Shown: positions 1 through 8,212, counted from the stretch's first letter. The stretch is DNA of 19,106 nucleotides from Rhodobacterales bacterium (GCA_013298485.1 JAAFHS010000006.1:1-19106); one strand, 5' to 3'. Made by a program: numbers and translations. The notes: a model not told the origin generated them from the letters alone.

Positions 1-419
1 ACCGGTACCAGATCATCCGGCGTTGTCACCTGAAACGTCGGGCACAGCGCCGCCATCATCCCCGCCTGATCGGGCAATTCATGCAGCAGGCCCAAGCCTT
101 TGCCCAGCGACACGCGCCTGTTCACCCCCGAAATCACGAGGATCGGGATCGAATCCGCCCGCGCCTGCCCCATGGCCGTGATCGCGTTGGTCAACCCCGG
201 CCCGGTGATCACAAAGGCCACCCCAGGCCTGCCCGTCACCCGCGCATAGCCATCGGCGGCAAAGCCCGCACCCTGTTCATGCCGCACGGTCACATGGCGC
301 ACGCCCGAACCCGCCAGCCCGCGATAGAGTTCCACCGTATGCACGCCCGGAATACCGAAGACGACATCGACGCCCCGCGCCGCAAGGCCCGCCACCAGCG
401 CCTGCCCGACCGTGGTCAC
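1..419 (-). CDS. Thiamine-diphosphate-dependent decarboxylase, AruI-like (5-guanidino-2-oxopentanoate decarboxylase), N-terminal part
   Basis: This is the N-terminal 139 residues of a ThDP-dependent enzyme of the acetolactate synthase/pyruvate oxidase superfamily; the rest lies beyond the left edge. Visible features are an opening VGQALVAGLAARGVDVVFG, then IPG, then RHEQGAG (the glutamate that activates the ThDP N1' is expected here), ADGYAR and TGPGLTNA, all typical of the PYR domain. The most likely family is 2-ketoarginine (5-guanidino-2-oxopentanoate) decarboxylase. That rests partly on sequence feel and mainly on the upstream AruH-like aminotransferase, so other acetolactate-synthase-like carboligases remain possible. 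The start is GTG at 419-417. It overlaps the TGA of the aminotransferase by three bases within a GTGA, implying translational coupling. The protein would act in the cytosol, decarboxylating the 2-oxo acid made by its neighbour. Confidence 0.85.
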   Translation of the reverse strand, partial: MTTVGQALVAGLAARGVDVVFGIPGVHTVELYRGLAGSGVRHVTVRHEQGAGFAADGYARVTGRPGVAFVITGPGLTNAITAMGQARADSIPILVISGVNRRVSLGKGLGLLHELPDQAGMMAALCPTFQVTTPDDLVP

Positions 420-1597
420 GCGGCCACCCGCGTCTGCACGAAACCCGCGATTCGCGCCGCAGCCTCGGCAATCAGATCATCCGGCTGCGTCAGCGACACG
501 CGCAGCCAGCCCGCCAATGCCCGCCCGAAACTTTCGCCTGGCATCACGGCGACGCCCGTCGCCTCCAGCAGCGCGAATGCAAAGGCCTCCCCGCTCATCC
601 CATGGGCCCGCACGTCGATCAGGGCGAACATGCCCGCTTCGGGCCGGTGCACATGGCAGCCCGGCACGCCTGCCAGACCATCGGCCAACAGATTCGCCCG
701 GCGGGCAAAACGCGTCACCATGCCCCCAGCAACGGGTGAGGGCGCTGATACCGCCACTGCCGTCGCATCTGCGATAAAGGGCTGATTACCGAACAGCATG
801 GTTTCGGCCAGCGGCAGCGCGCGGCTCACAAACGCCTCCGGCCCCACGCACCAGCCGGACCGGAAGCCGGGGGCCGCGTGCGATTTCGAAATCGACGCTG
901 CCACAACCACCCGCTTGGCCAGGGCAGGGTCAGACAGGGGTGAGGCGAAGGGCACGCCGTCAAACACCATCTCCTCATATACCTCATCGCAGACGATCCA
1001 CAGATCATGCTTGATCGCGAGCCTGCCCAGTGCCGCGATATCCGCCTCGCGCAGCATGGCGCCCGTCGGATTATGCGGCGTGTTCAGGAATAGAACGCGG
1101 CTGCGGTCCGTGATCCGCTGCGCCACATCCGCCGCCTGCATCCTGAAACCGGCCTCGGGGCGCAGGGGCACAGGCACCATCGTGGCCCCAGTCGCGGCGA
1201 TCACCCCTTCATAGGTGGCATACATCGGATCACCCACCAGCACCTCATCCCCCGGCCCCAGCAGCGTCGACATCACGCCGTAAAGCACGGTCTGCGTGCC
1301 CGGCCAGGCCATCACCTGCGATGGCGTGATCACCCGCCCACGCCGCGCGGTATAGCGGGCCGCCAGCGCCTGCAGCAGACCCGCCTCACCCTGCCCGTTG
1401 GAATACCCCATGCGCCCCGCCATCATCGCGTCGGACGCCGCCTGCAACAACGCGGGTGGCGTCGCTACATCCGGTTCGCCAATTGTCAGCTCGATAATTG
1501 GATTGCCCGCCGCCTTCAGGGCGCGTGCCTTCGCATGCACCGCCCATTTCGCCCCGCCAAGGCCCGCAAGCCGTTCCGTCACCGGGGCAAATCGCAT
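416..1597 (-). CDS. PLP-dependent aminotransferase, AruH-like (arginine:pyruvate transaminase family)
   Basis: A 393-residue class I/II aminotransferase (fold type I). Landmarks are IGEPDVATPP near residue 40, PHNPTG at 174-179, DEVY at 204-207, the PLP Schiff-base lysine K238 in SISKSHA, and GFRSGW just after it. Its length equals that recalled for Pseudomonas aeruginosa AruH (393 aa). Several stretches (DPMYATYE, GFRMQA, LNTPHNPTGA, SKSHA) also look AruH-like. Family knowledge predicts transfer of the alpha-amino group of an amino acid, perhaps arginine, to pyruvate. The 2-oxo acid would then be decarboxylated by the coupled downstream enzyme. The ATG lies one base after the TetR stop codon, and its AGGAGG ribosome site is inside the last TetR codons, so the three genes form one operon. 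Substrate identity is inferred from the pairing, since other branched-chain or aspartate-type substrates are possible. Confidence 0.85.
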   Translation of the reverse strand: MRFAPVTERLAGLGGAKWAVHAKARALKAAGNPIIELTIGEPDVATPPALLQAASDAMMAGRMGYSNGQGEAGLLQALAARYTARRGRVITPSQVMAWPGTQTVLYGVMSTLLGPGDEVLVGDPMYATYEGVIAATGATMVPVPLRPEAGFRMQAADVAQRITDRSRVLFLNTPHNPTGAMLREADIAALGRLAIKHDLWIVCDEVYEEMVFDGVPFASPLSDPALAKRVVVAASISKSHAAPGFRSGWCVGPEAFVSRALPLAETMLFGNQPFIADATAVAVSAPSPVAGGMVTRFARRANLLADGLAGVPGCHVHRPEAGMFALIDVRAHGMSGEAFAFALLEATGVAVMPGESFGRALAGWLRVSLTQPDDLIAEAAARIAGFVQTRVAA

Positions 1598-1598
1598 G

Positions 1599-2237
1599 TC
1601 AGACCTCCTGAGGCAAAGCGCCTTTCAGGTCAATTCCCAGAATAGCACCAATGGCGTCAAGCCCGATCCGTTCAAGCTCTGACTGATTCAGCGCCTCGGC
1701 CTGCAATGACCCTTCCAGCCAGAGGCCGTCAATCACCGCATTGCAGGCGGTGGCGAGCGCCCGGTTATCCGGCTGATCCGCACGCCCGGGCAGGGCCGCG
1801 ATCAACACTTCCCACTGGTCACGAAACGCACGGTATGTCGCCCCGTGCGCCTCGCGCATCGCGGGGTCGGCCCGGATCATCGGCACAAAACCCGCCCAGA
1901 CAACCAATGCCTGCGGGTCTTTCACCGGGGGGCGCAGCCACGTCACGACGCAGACTGCAAAGCGCGTGACGGCATCGCCCGGCACTGCATCGATCGCCGC
2001 CTGATTGTCGATCACCATCCGCTGCATCATCGCGACATAGGCTGCGCGCGACAACTCGTCCTTGCCGCTGAAATAGTGCCGGATCAATCCCGGCGTAACA
2101 CCCGCACGTTCGGCAATCGCGCGCACGGTGGCGGCACCGGGCCCTGCTTCGGTTACAAGCTGGATTGCGGCGGCGATCAACGCCTCGCGCCGCCGCTCCT
2201 CACCCTCGCGCCGATATGCCCGCCGTGTTGTCACCAT
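1599..2237 (-). CDS. TetR/AcrR family transcriptional regulator (BetI-type)
   Basis: A 212-residue regulator with an N-terminal TetR helix-turn-helix at about residues 15-62, including AAIQLVTEAG, ATVRAIAERAGVTPGLIRHY and FSGKDEL. The C-terminal ligand-binding half resembles the BetI/TetR_C_6 type. It is the first gene of the operon with the aminotransferase and the decarboxylase, and its 3' end carries the AGGAGG ribosome site for the next gene. It therefore most likely autoregulates the operon in response to a substrate or intermediate. The ATG at 2237 is immediately followed by an in-frame GTG; a GGGGA sits about eight bases upstream of the ATG, which favours the ATG. The ligand and operator are not known. 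A short imperfect palindrome, AGTAACTACT at 2263-2272, lies in the upstream gap and is only a weak operator candidate. Confidence 0.88.
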   Translation of the reverse strand: MVTTRRAYRREGEERRREALIAAAIQLVTEAGPGAATVRAIAERAGVTPGLIRHYFSGKDELSRAAYVAMMQRMVIDNQAAIDAVPGDAVTRFAVCVVTWLRPPVKDPQALVVWAGFVPMIRADPAMREAHGATYRAFRDQWEVLIAALPGRADQPDNRALATACNAVIDGLWLEGSLQAEALNQSELERIGLDAIGAILGIDLKGALPQEV

Positions 2238-2362
2238 GCAGATTGTCCCCGAATATCCGATCAGTAACTACTAGCGCGACTGGCGGGGCTGTCCATGCCG
2301 CAGGCCCCCTGAATGATGATCTAGGCTGAAGGATAGTACGGTCTGATCGGCCGACTTCCACC

Positions 2363-3274
2363 TTACTGATGCGCGACATCCTTGTGCACGATCACATCGG
2401 CTTGCGGGTAAGCAGCCAGAATGGCACGCCGCAAACCCGCGCCAATGGCATGGGCGTCGCGCAACGTCTGATCGCCGTCGAGTTCGATGTGGATGTTCAC
2501 GAAAAGACGGCTGCCTGCGGTGCGCGTCTTTAGGTCGTGAAACCCGTACACCCCCGGCCAGTCACGGGCGATGGCACCAATCCCCGCGATGATGGCGGGG
2601 TCCGCCCGCCGGTCCATCAGCGCATCCCATGCCCCCCGCCCGATGCGCCATGCGGCAAAGGCCAGCATGCCGGCAGCCCCCAGGGCCACCACGGAATCCA
2701 CTTGCCCCAGCCCAAGTGATGCCGACGCCCAAAGCGACACGATGGCCCCCACATTCGGGACGAGATCACCCAAGTAATGCAACCGGTCCGCCGCAACCAC
2801 CCGGCTGCCCGTGGCACGCGCAACCCGCCCCTGCCACAGCACCAGCCCCGCCGTGAGCACGATGGACACCACCATCACAACAATGCCCCGCCCTTCGGAT
2901 TGCAAAGATGCCGGGGCATCGGACACGAGCCGCGCGACCGCCGCCGCTGCAATCACCGCGGCCGACATCAGGATGAAGATCGCCTGCGCCAGCGACGCCA
3001 GATCTTCGACGGATGTGTGACCGAAGGCGTGATCCTCATCCGCTGGCTTTGCCGCATAGATGATGGCCGCAATCGCGCCGACCGACACCATCAGGTCAAG
3101 CGCCGTATCCGCCAGTGACACGGCCACTGACAGCGCGTTGGTGGCCGACAGCGCCCACAGCTTCAGGATCAGCAGGACGGTCGCCACGCTGACGCTCGCC
3201 AGTCCGGCGGAAAGATTCATCCGCGCAGTGTTTTCGATCGCCACAGCCACCTCGAGCCTTCTTGCAGGGTGCAC
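2363..3274 (-). CDS. Cation diffusion facilitator (CDF) family metal transporter, FieF/YiiP-like
   Basis: An inner-membrane metal/proton antiporter of about 300 residues with six expected transmembrane helices and a cytoplasmic C-terminal domain. The transport-site residues of YiiP are visible: D56 and D60 in SLADTALD (helix 2), and H166 and D170 in ADRLHYLGD (helix 5). The second site D/H/H signature is present in PADEDHAFGH at about 77-86. This supports export of zinc, iron(II) or a similar divalent cation; specificity cannot be fixed. The longest frame opens with GTG at 3274, but that codon has no clear ribosome site. GTG at 3250 (residue 9) is preceded by AGAAGG at good spacing, so the true protein may start there. 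It lies 15 bases after the SH3 gene and is probably cotranscribed with it. Its stop is followed by a gap before the TetR operon. Confidence 0.9.
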   Translation of the reverse strand: MHPARRLEVAVAIENTARMNLSAGLASVSVATVLLILKLWALSATNALSVAVSLADTALDLMVSVGAIAAIIYAAKPADEDHAFGHTSVEDLASLAQAIFILMSAAVIAAAAVARLVSDAPASLQSEGRGIVVMVVSIVLTAGLVLWQGRVARATGSRVVAADRLHYLGDLVPNVGAIVSLWASASLGLGQVDSVVALGAAGMLAFAAWRIGRGAWDALMDRRADPAIIAGIGAIARDWPGVYGFHDLKTRTAGSRLFVNIHIELDGDQTLRDAHAIGAGLRRAILAAYPQADVIVHKDVAHQ

Positions 3275-3289
3275 ACCGCCGACGCGGCG

Positions 3290-3931
3290 CTATTCAACGA
3301 TTTCGTCGGCCGCAACACCCCAGATCGCCGTCTTGCGCACCCAGGCGCGCGTGCCGTCCACGTTCATCCGGCACCAGTCGCGCGAACATTCCAGCAGTCG
3401 GCCCACCACGCCCGCCTCGGCCCGGAAGGCGACGCGCGCGGCATCATCCGGCGTGTCGCGAAAATCCGCCATCTCCTGCACGATCAGGCCCGACCGCGTG
3501 CCCGACAGCAGCGAATAGTGAATCCAGCCGCCTGCACCTTCCTGATCCTCCACCCGCCGCCAGTTGTCAAACTCGGCCGTCACCCGCAGCGGCATGCCCG
3601 CCCGTGTGAACACCCAGTCGATCCGGTGGGTCAGGCCGGGGCCGCGCCGCGCATTGCCTTCATTGGTTTTCAGCGTGACAAATCGTGGCAGGGGCAGGTT
3701 TGTCACAGCGCCCCGGTTGGGGTCGCGTGGCGGTGTGTCGGGCAACGCCGCAAGGCCGGGCGGGGCATCCGATGCAACCGCCGGGGCCACATCGGCGGGG
3801 ATCGGGGCCGACACCTCCACCAGATCGGACGGGCGCGCGGGCGGCGCTTTGCGCATCAGATCGCCCTCGGCCAAGGCGGCTGTCGCCAGACCCCATCCCG
3901 CTGCACATATTGCCAGCCAAACCCGCATCAT
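3290..3931 (-). CDS. Exported SH3-domain (SH3_4-like) protein
   Basis: A protein of 213 residues with a Sec signal peptide (MMRVWLAICAAGWGLATAAL, then AEG) and a proline- and alanine-rich stretch to about residue 75. A bacterial SH3-type region follows, with GNARRGPG, WVFTRAGMPLRV, WIHYSLLSG and a second repeat-like part containing CSRDWCRMNV and GTRAWVRK. Such SH3_4 proteins are found in the periplasm of alphaproteobacteria, and cell-wall or peptide binding is presumed. Two cysteines in the second half could form a disulfide. The reading frame can be extended upstream to an ATG at 3970. The start was placed at 3931 (or 3928) because the signal peptide begins there and AGAGG precedes it at suitable spacing. 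It is upstream of, and close to, the CDF transporter gene. Function beyond domain class is not known. Confidence 0.82.
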   Translation of the reverse strand: MMRVWLAICAAGWGLATAALAEGDLMRKAPPARPSDLVEVSAPIPADVAPAVASDAPPGLAALPDTPPRDPNRGAVTNLPLPRFVTLKTNEGNARRGPGLTHRIDWVFTRAGMPLRVTAEFDNWRRVEDQEGAGGWIHYSLLSGTRSGLIVQEMADFRDTPDDAARVAFRAEAGVVGRLLECSRDWCRMNVDGTRAWVRKTAIWGVAADEIVE

Positions 3932-3972
3932 GAAACCTCTGCCGCCTCGGGTCCATTCACGGGACCGCATGT

Positions 3973-3995
3973 CAGGGGCTTGTTTCTGCCCCCTG
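3973..3995. repeat. Imperfect inverted repeat in the divergent promoter gap
   Basis: CAGGGGC at 3973-3979 faces GCCCCCTG at 3988-3995, with one extra C in the right arm and an eight-base loop. It lies between the divergent SH3 gene and the hydroxyacid dehydrogenase, so it could be an operator or simply chance in GC-rich DNA. No convincing promoter boxes were identified next to it. Confidence 0.25.
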
Positions 3996-4039
3996 TTCGG
4001 ATCACTTTGCCATTAGAAACGCCGTGAGGGAAGCCCAAG

Positions 4040-5026
4040 ATGCCAGCCCAACGCCTGAGTGTTGTCGTCACGCGACGCCTTCCGCCTGCGGTGGAAACCC
4101 GCCTGACCGAATTGTTCGATGTCCGTCTGCGCGATCCGGACACAAGGATGACCCGCGATGAACTGGCCGCCGCGATGCGGGATGCCGATGTGATCGTGCC
4201 GACGATCGGCGATGCGATTGACGCGGGGCTGATCGGGCAGGCCGGGGAACGCCTGAAACTGATCGCGAACTATGGCGCGGGGGTGGATCATATCGACGTC
4301 GCAACCGCGCGGCAGCGTGGCATCCTGGTGTCCAACACCCCCGGCGTGGTGACCGAGGATACCGCCGACATGGTGATGGCCCTGATCCTGTCGGTGACGC
4401 GGCGCATTCCGCAGGGGCTGGCGGAAATGCAGGCTGGCGATTGGCAGGGCTGGTCGCCGATGGCGCATCTGGGCGGGCGCATCGGGGGCAAGCGGCTGGG
4501 CATCCTTGGCATGGGGCGGATCGGGCAGGCGGTCGCGCGGCGGGCAAAGGCCTTTGGCATGCAGGTGCATTACAACAACCGCAAACGCCTGCGCCCCGAG
4601 GTCGAGGCAGACCTGGAGGCGACGTGGTGGGAAAGCCTGGATCAGATGGTGGCGCGGATGGACATCATATCCGTCAACTGCCCGCATACGCCATCGACAT
4701 TCCATCTGCTGAACGCGCGGCGGATCAAGCTGATGAAACCGACGGCGGTGATTGTGAATACCTCGCGTGGCGAAGTGATTGATGAAAACGCGCTGACGCG
4801 GGCCTTGCGCGCGGGCGAGATTGCGGCGGCGGGATTGGACGTGTTCGAACACGGCCACGACATCAACCCCCGCCTGCGCGATCTGCCGAATGTGGTGCTG
4901 CTGCCGCATATGGGATCGGCGACGCTGGAGGGGCGGGTGGAGATGGGCGAGAAGGTGATCATCAACATCAAGACCTTTGCGGACGGTCACAGGCCACCGG
5001 ATCAGGTGGTGCCGGGGATGCTGTGA
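4040..5026 (+). CDS. D-isomer-specific 2-hydroxyacid dehydrogenase (glyoxylate/hydroxypyruvate reductase-like)
   Basis: A cytosolic NAD(P)-dependent dehydrogenase of 328 residues. The catalytic/substrate part is split around a Rossmann domain whose dinucleotide motif LGILGMGRIGQAVARR spans about 153-168. ANYGAGVDHID (77-86), TSRGEVID with R243, AGLDVFE and the catalytic histidine H290 in LLPHMGSA are all present. The family reduces glyoxylate, hydroxypyruvate or related 2-oxo acids to D-2-hydroxyacids. A gapless comparison with GyaR-type enzymes puts Gly272 (in FEHGHD) where the catalytic glutamate of the usual FEEEP sits, which may mark a subfamily with altered chemistry. The start ATG follows GAGGGA. 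It is a single-gene unit, divergent from the SH3 gene and followed by a hairpin at 5041-5062. Confidence 0.9.
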   Translation: MPAQRLSVVVTRRLPPAVETRLTELFDVRLRDPDTRMTRDELAAAMRDADVIVPTIGDAIDAGLIGQAGERLKLIANYGAGVDHIDVATARQRGILVSNTPGVVTEDTADMVMALILSVTRRIPQGLAEMQAGDWQGWSPMAHLGGRIGGKRLGILGMGRIGQAVARRAKAFGMQVHYNNRKRLRPEVEADLEATWWESLDQMVARMDIISVNCPHTPSTFHLLNARRIKLMKPTAVIVNTSRGEVIDENALTRALRAGEIAAAGLDVFEHGHDINPRLRDLPNVVLLPHMGSATLEGRVEMGEKVIINIKTFADGHRPPDQVVPGML

Positions 5027-5040
5027 GGGGGATTTCAGGG

Positions 5041-5062
5041 AAAATTGACGGCTGTCAATTTT
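5041..5062. terminator. Perfect hairpin, probable (bidirectional) terminator
   Basis: AAAATTGAC (5041-5049), loop GGCT, GTCAATTTT (5054-5062): nine perfect base pairs flanked by an A tract and a T tract. It begins 14 bases after the hydroxyacid dehydrogenase stop codon, which fits a rho-independent terminator active in either direction. The TTGAC-GTCAA core could alternatively be a dyad operator. Confidence 0.55.
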
Positions 5063-5241
5063 CAAGATTTATGTTATAAATCAATACTTTGGATTCTTAA
5101 AATCGGCCAAAATTAACACTTCGGAAACTTTTGTGAGGGGTGTGGCGGCGAGGGGTTCGGTGCTGTGGAATGGATGCAGAAGCGGTAATTCAAATGACCG
5201 CTTGGCGGACTTTACTGCCGTCCACCCCGAGACATGACAGA

Positions 5242-5372
5242 GGGCCGCGCCCGACCTCGGGTGGGCGCAGCGGTGTTCGTTCGACATGCTTTATGGCTCA
5301 GCCCCTCCCGCAGATATTCTGCGCACTGACGCCGCAGATGCGCCCTCCCGTGCGGGAGGTCGGGCGCGGCCC
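5242..5372. repeat. 17-bp perfect inverted repeat pair flanking about 97 bp with inner hairpins
   Basis: The arm at 5242-5258 (GGGCCGCGCCCGACCTC) is exactly complementary to 5356-5372. Inward of the arms similarity continues (GGGTGGGCGCAG on one side, GGGAGGGCGCAT in the complement of the other) after a six-base offset. The element therefore looks like two inverted copies of one unit, the right-hand copy carrying six extra bases. Inside it are two further dyads: CGCAGA-TAT-TCTGCG at 5309-5323 and CCTCCCG-TG-CGGGAGG at 5344-5359. This suggests a REP/BIME-like palindromic element or a structured RNA. Confidence 0.65.
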
Positions 5373-5538
5373 GGCGGGCTAAAGCCCTTGACTCCGGGCC
5401 AAGGGGGATTGTTGGTAAGGCGGCTACAGGCGCAAATCGACCGTTGCCCTTCTATCGTCAAGGTTCAAATCCGTCGGCGTCTGGCACAAGCGAAACGGAC
5501 TGATGGAAGCCGCTGTCACGCCTGATGCCGGTTCCCCC

Positions 5539-5826
5539 TCATCCGCAGCTGATGCTTTCGATCACGCCGCCCCCACCGATATAGATGTTCAGTCGCTGCG
5601 CGCTGAAATCCTGCGTGATGGCGGTGCCGGGTTCGATGATGCGGACCGGTACCGCAAAGCGGATGGTTTGCAGCACGCGGCGGTCCTGACCGACCATATC
5701 CTGCAGCTCGGCCGCGCCGCAGGCATCGGCCCCCGGTGCGGGGATCGGCGGGCCGAGAAAGCGCGGGTCTTTTTCCGGAACGCAGGCGGCGAGCAGCAGA
5801 GCCGCCATCATCGTGATGCGTTTCAT
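5539..5826 (-). CDS. Peptidase inhibitor I78 family lipoprotein
   Basis: A 95-residue protein. It begins with a lipoprotein signal (MKRITMMAALLLAAC, lipobox LAAC, lipidated cysteine 15). The mature part has the I78/elastase-inhibitor-like pattern: CGAAELQDMVGQ at 36-47, VRIIEPGTAITQDF at 61-74, RLNIYI at 78-83 and a closing SISCG with C94, likely bonded to C36. Family members are small periplasmic inhibitors of serine peptidases. The start at 5826 was chosen because the signal peptide begins there and AAGGGG precedes it; the frame is open much further upstream but without protein character. It is divergent from the small lipoprotein at 6036. The target protease is not known. Confidence 0.85.
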   Translation of the reverse strand: MKRITMMAALLLAACVPEKDPRFLGPPIPAPGADACGAAELQDMVGQDRRVLQTIRFAVPVRIIEPGTAITQDFSAQRLNIYIGGGGVIESISCG

Positions 5827-6035
5827 CGTGACCACCCCTTGCCTGTTCCCCGCACAGGCTATCGCGGCGCAACCCCACCCGGCAAGACCCCGCGTGATCA
5901 CAGGATGGGCTGAAACCTGCCGGTTCGCGGGCGGGCGCGGACCCGCCCTCCGCCGACCGGCACAACACAGGGTTGTGGATCGCGGGGCCCGCCCGTTAGG
6001 CAAAGGCACCCTCGCTTTCAGAACAGGAGATTTTC

Positions 6036-6308
6036 ATGCAGATCACAAAATTTGCCCTGATCGGGCTGACGATGCTGACGCTGGCCGCCTGCAACGAAGA
6101 GACGGCCGCCGCCTGCACGGCTGAGGATGCGCAGGCAAAAATGGGTGAACTGACGGCGCGGATGACCGAGCTTGGCACCTCTGATCCGGCAAAGCTGGAG
6201 CAATTCTCGGGCAAGGCCGCAGAGTTGCAGACCCAATTCGCCAATGTTGGCGACAACCCGCAAGCGGCGTGCGATGCGATCGACGCCCTGATGGCCGAGA
6301 TGCAGTAG
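6036..6308 (+). CDS. Small hypothetical lipoprotein
   Basis: A 90-residue protein not recognised as a characterised family. It has a clear lipoprotein signal peptide with lipobox LAAC and lipidated cysteine 19. The mature part is short, acidic and probably helical (AQAKMGELTARMTELG, KLEQFSGKAAELQTQF). Two further cysteines, C27 and C79, could form a disulfide tying the two ends of a helical hairpin. An AGGAGA ribosome site precedes the ATG by six bases. It lies divergent from the I78 inhibitor gene and upstream of adhC, separated from the latter by a hairpin, so it is likely its own transcription unit. A role at the periplasmic face of the envelope is all that can be said. Confidence 0.8.
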   Translation: MQITKFALIGLTMLTLAACNEETAAACTAEDAQAKMGELTARMTELGTSDPAKLEQFSGKAAELQTQFANVGDNPQAACDAIDALMAEMQ

Positions 6309-6317
6309 GCCCCTTGC

Positions 6318-6357
6318 GCCGGGTCCGCACCGCCCCCAGTCGACGCGCGGGCCCGGC
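6318..6357 (+). terminator. GC-rich hairpin after the small lipoprotein gene
   Basis: Arm 6318-6328 (GCCGGGTCCGC) pairs with 6347-6357 (GCGGGCCCGGC) over 11 positions with one G-T wobble and an 18-base loop, followed by AGCTTT. It starts ten bases after the stop codon and probably ends the lipoprotein transcript before adhC. The tail is poor in T, so confidence is moderate. Confidence 0.45.
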
Positions 6358-6422
6358 AGCTTTCCCGATTGCACTTGGGCCGCTTTTCCCCCAGCTTGGC
6401 GACAAAAGCCGGGAGGATCATC

Positions 6423-7553
<1,131 letters not shown>

Positions 7554-7613
7554 AAACACAATACCGGAACCGGACCGGTGCCATGTATCCGGGAAAATGG
7601 GAGGAAAAACCAC

Positions 7614-8174
7614 ATGACCAAACCGAAACTGCACCCGGCACTGGACAACGGCATCGCCGCGACATCACCGGATTTCACCGGCGGCACGCTTGTTTGCGCC
7701 TGCACTGACAAGCCCGTGCGCGTGCGGGTTGAGGGCCAGATTGCCCATAACCACGCCTGCGGCTGCACCAAGTGCTGGAAGCCTGAGGGTGCTACTTTCT
7801 CCGTCGTGGCCGTGGCGCCGCATGACAAGGTGACGGTGCTGGAAAATGGTGACAAGCTTGCCGTTGTTGATCCGGCCGCTTTGATCCAGCGCCACGCCTG
7901 CAAGGCTTGCGGCGTGCACATGTATGGCCCGGTGACCCGCGCGCACCCGTTCCAAGGCCTGGATTTCATTCATCCTGAGCGGTTCGAGGAAAAGGGCTGG
8001 GCACAACCCGGCTTTGCGGCTTTTGTGTCCTCGGTCATCGAAGCAGGCGTTGACCCGTCGCAAATGGACGCCATTCGCGGCCAACTCAAGTCCATCGGGC
8101 TGGAGCCGTCTGATTGCCTGAACACTGGCCTGATGGACTATATCGCAACCTGGACTGTTCAGCACCGCGCCTGA
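7614..8174 (+). CDS. gfa: S-(hydroxymethyl)glutathione synthase (Gfa, glutathione-dependent formaldehyde-activating enzyme)
   Basis: A 186-residue protein of the Gfa/CENP-V fold. The cysteine pattern for its two zinc ions is complete: C28 and C30 (VCAC), C49, C51 and C54 (HACGCTKC), C96 and C99 (HACKAC). These match the Paracoccus denitrificans enzyme with a three-residue offset. It was described as speeding the condensation of formaldehyde with glutathione, although later work suggests it may act mainly as a glutathione carrier. The frame is open 12 codons upstream, but ATG 7614 follows GGGAGG and gives the family length. It is cotranscribed with adhC. Its transcript probably ends at the hairpin at 8187-8212. 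The two genes would handle formaldehyde from C1 metabolism or from demethylation reactions, possibly those of the neighbouring Rieske cluster. Confidence 0.95.
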   Translation: MTKPKLHPALDNGIAATSPDFTGGTLVCACTDKPVRVRVEGQIAHNHACGCTKCWKPEGATFSVVAVAPHDKVTVLENGDKLAVVDPAALIQRHACKACGVHMYGPVTRAHPFQGLDFIHPERFEEKGWAQPGFAAFVSSVIEAGVDPSQMDAIRGQLKSIGLEPSDCLNTGLMDYIATWTVQHRA

Positions 8175-8186
8175 GCAGGGACAGAA

Positions 8187-8212
8187 CCGCAGGCGGGTTA
8201 ACCTGCCTGCGG
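8187..8212. terminator. Long hairpin shared by convergent gfa and lysR genes
   Basis: CCGCAGGC at 8187-8194 pairs with GCCTGCGG at 8205-8212, and the stem continues through one G-T pair and GG/CC to a TTAA loop (about 11 pairs). It lies between the 3' ends of the convergent gfa and lysR genes, and the LysR stop codon (8198-8200) is inside it. This suggests a bidirectional transcription terminator. Confidence 0.6.

Larger units (their letters stand above)
5027..5538. other. Gene-free intergenic stretch with structured repeats
   Basis: No convincing gene was found in these roughly 510 bases. Short frames on both strands have no recognisable protein character. The first part (about 5041-5135) is clearly AT-rich compared with its surroundings and holds the hairpin at 5041-5062. 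The middle holds the 17-bp inverted repeat pair at 5242-5258 and 5356-5372 plus smaller palindromes. The last part (5410-5490) contains GGTAAGGC and GGTTCAAATCC, which recall tRNA D- and T-arms, but no tRNA can be folded around them. It may be a dispersed intergenic repeat or a degenerate insertion. Confidence 0.6.

Noticed and set aside
4013..5065. 350-residue open frame on the minus strand
   Set aside because: It is antisense to the clearly real 2-hydroxyacid dehydrogenase and has no protein-family features.
5081..5382. Short frames in the gene-free stretch (68 residues minus at 5081-5287, 80 residues plus at 5140-5382)
   Set aside because: There are no convincing ribosome sites, family motifs or signal peptides, and they overlap the inverted-repeat element, which explains the base pattern better.
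5410..5490. tRNA-like words: GGTAAGGC (D-loop-like) and GGTTCAAATCC (T-loop-like)
   Set aside because: The T stem has mismatches, no acceptor stem pairs with the 3' side, no anticodon stem can be drawn, and the spacing would need an unusual class II shape.
7554..7613. CCGG-rich words between adhC and gfa (ACCGGAACCGGACCGGT)
   Set aside because: Only short, overlapping dyads are seen, with no stable stem or terminator shape; the two genes are probably cotranscribed.
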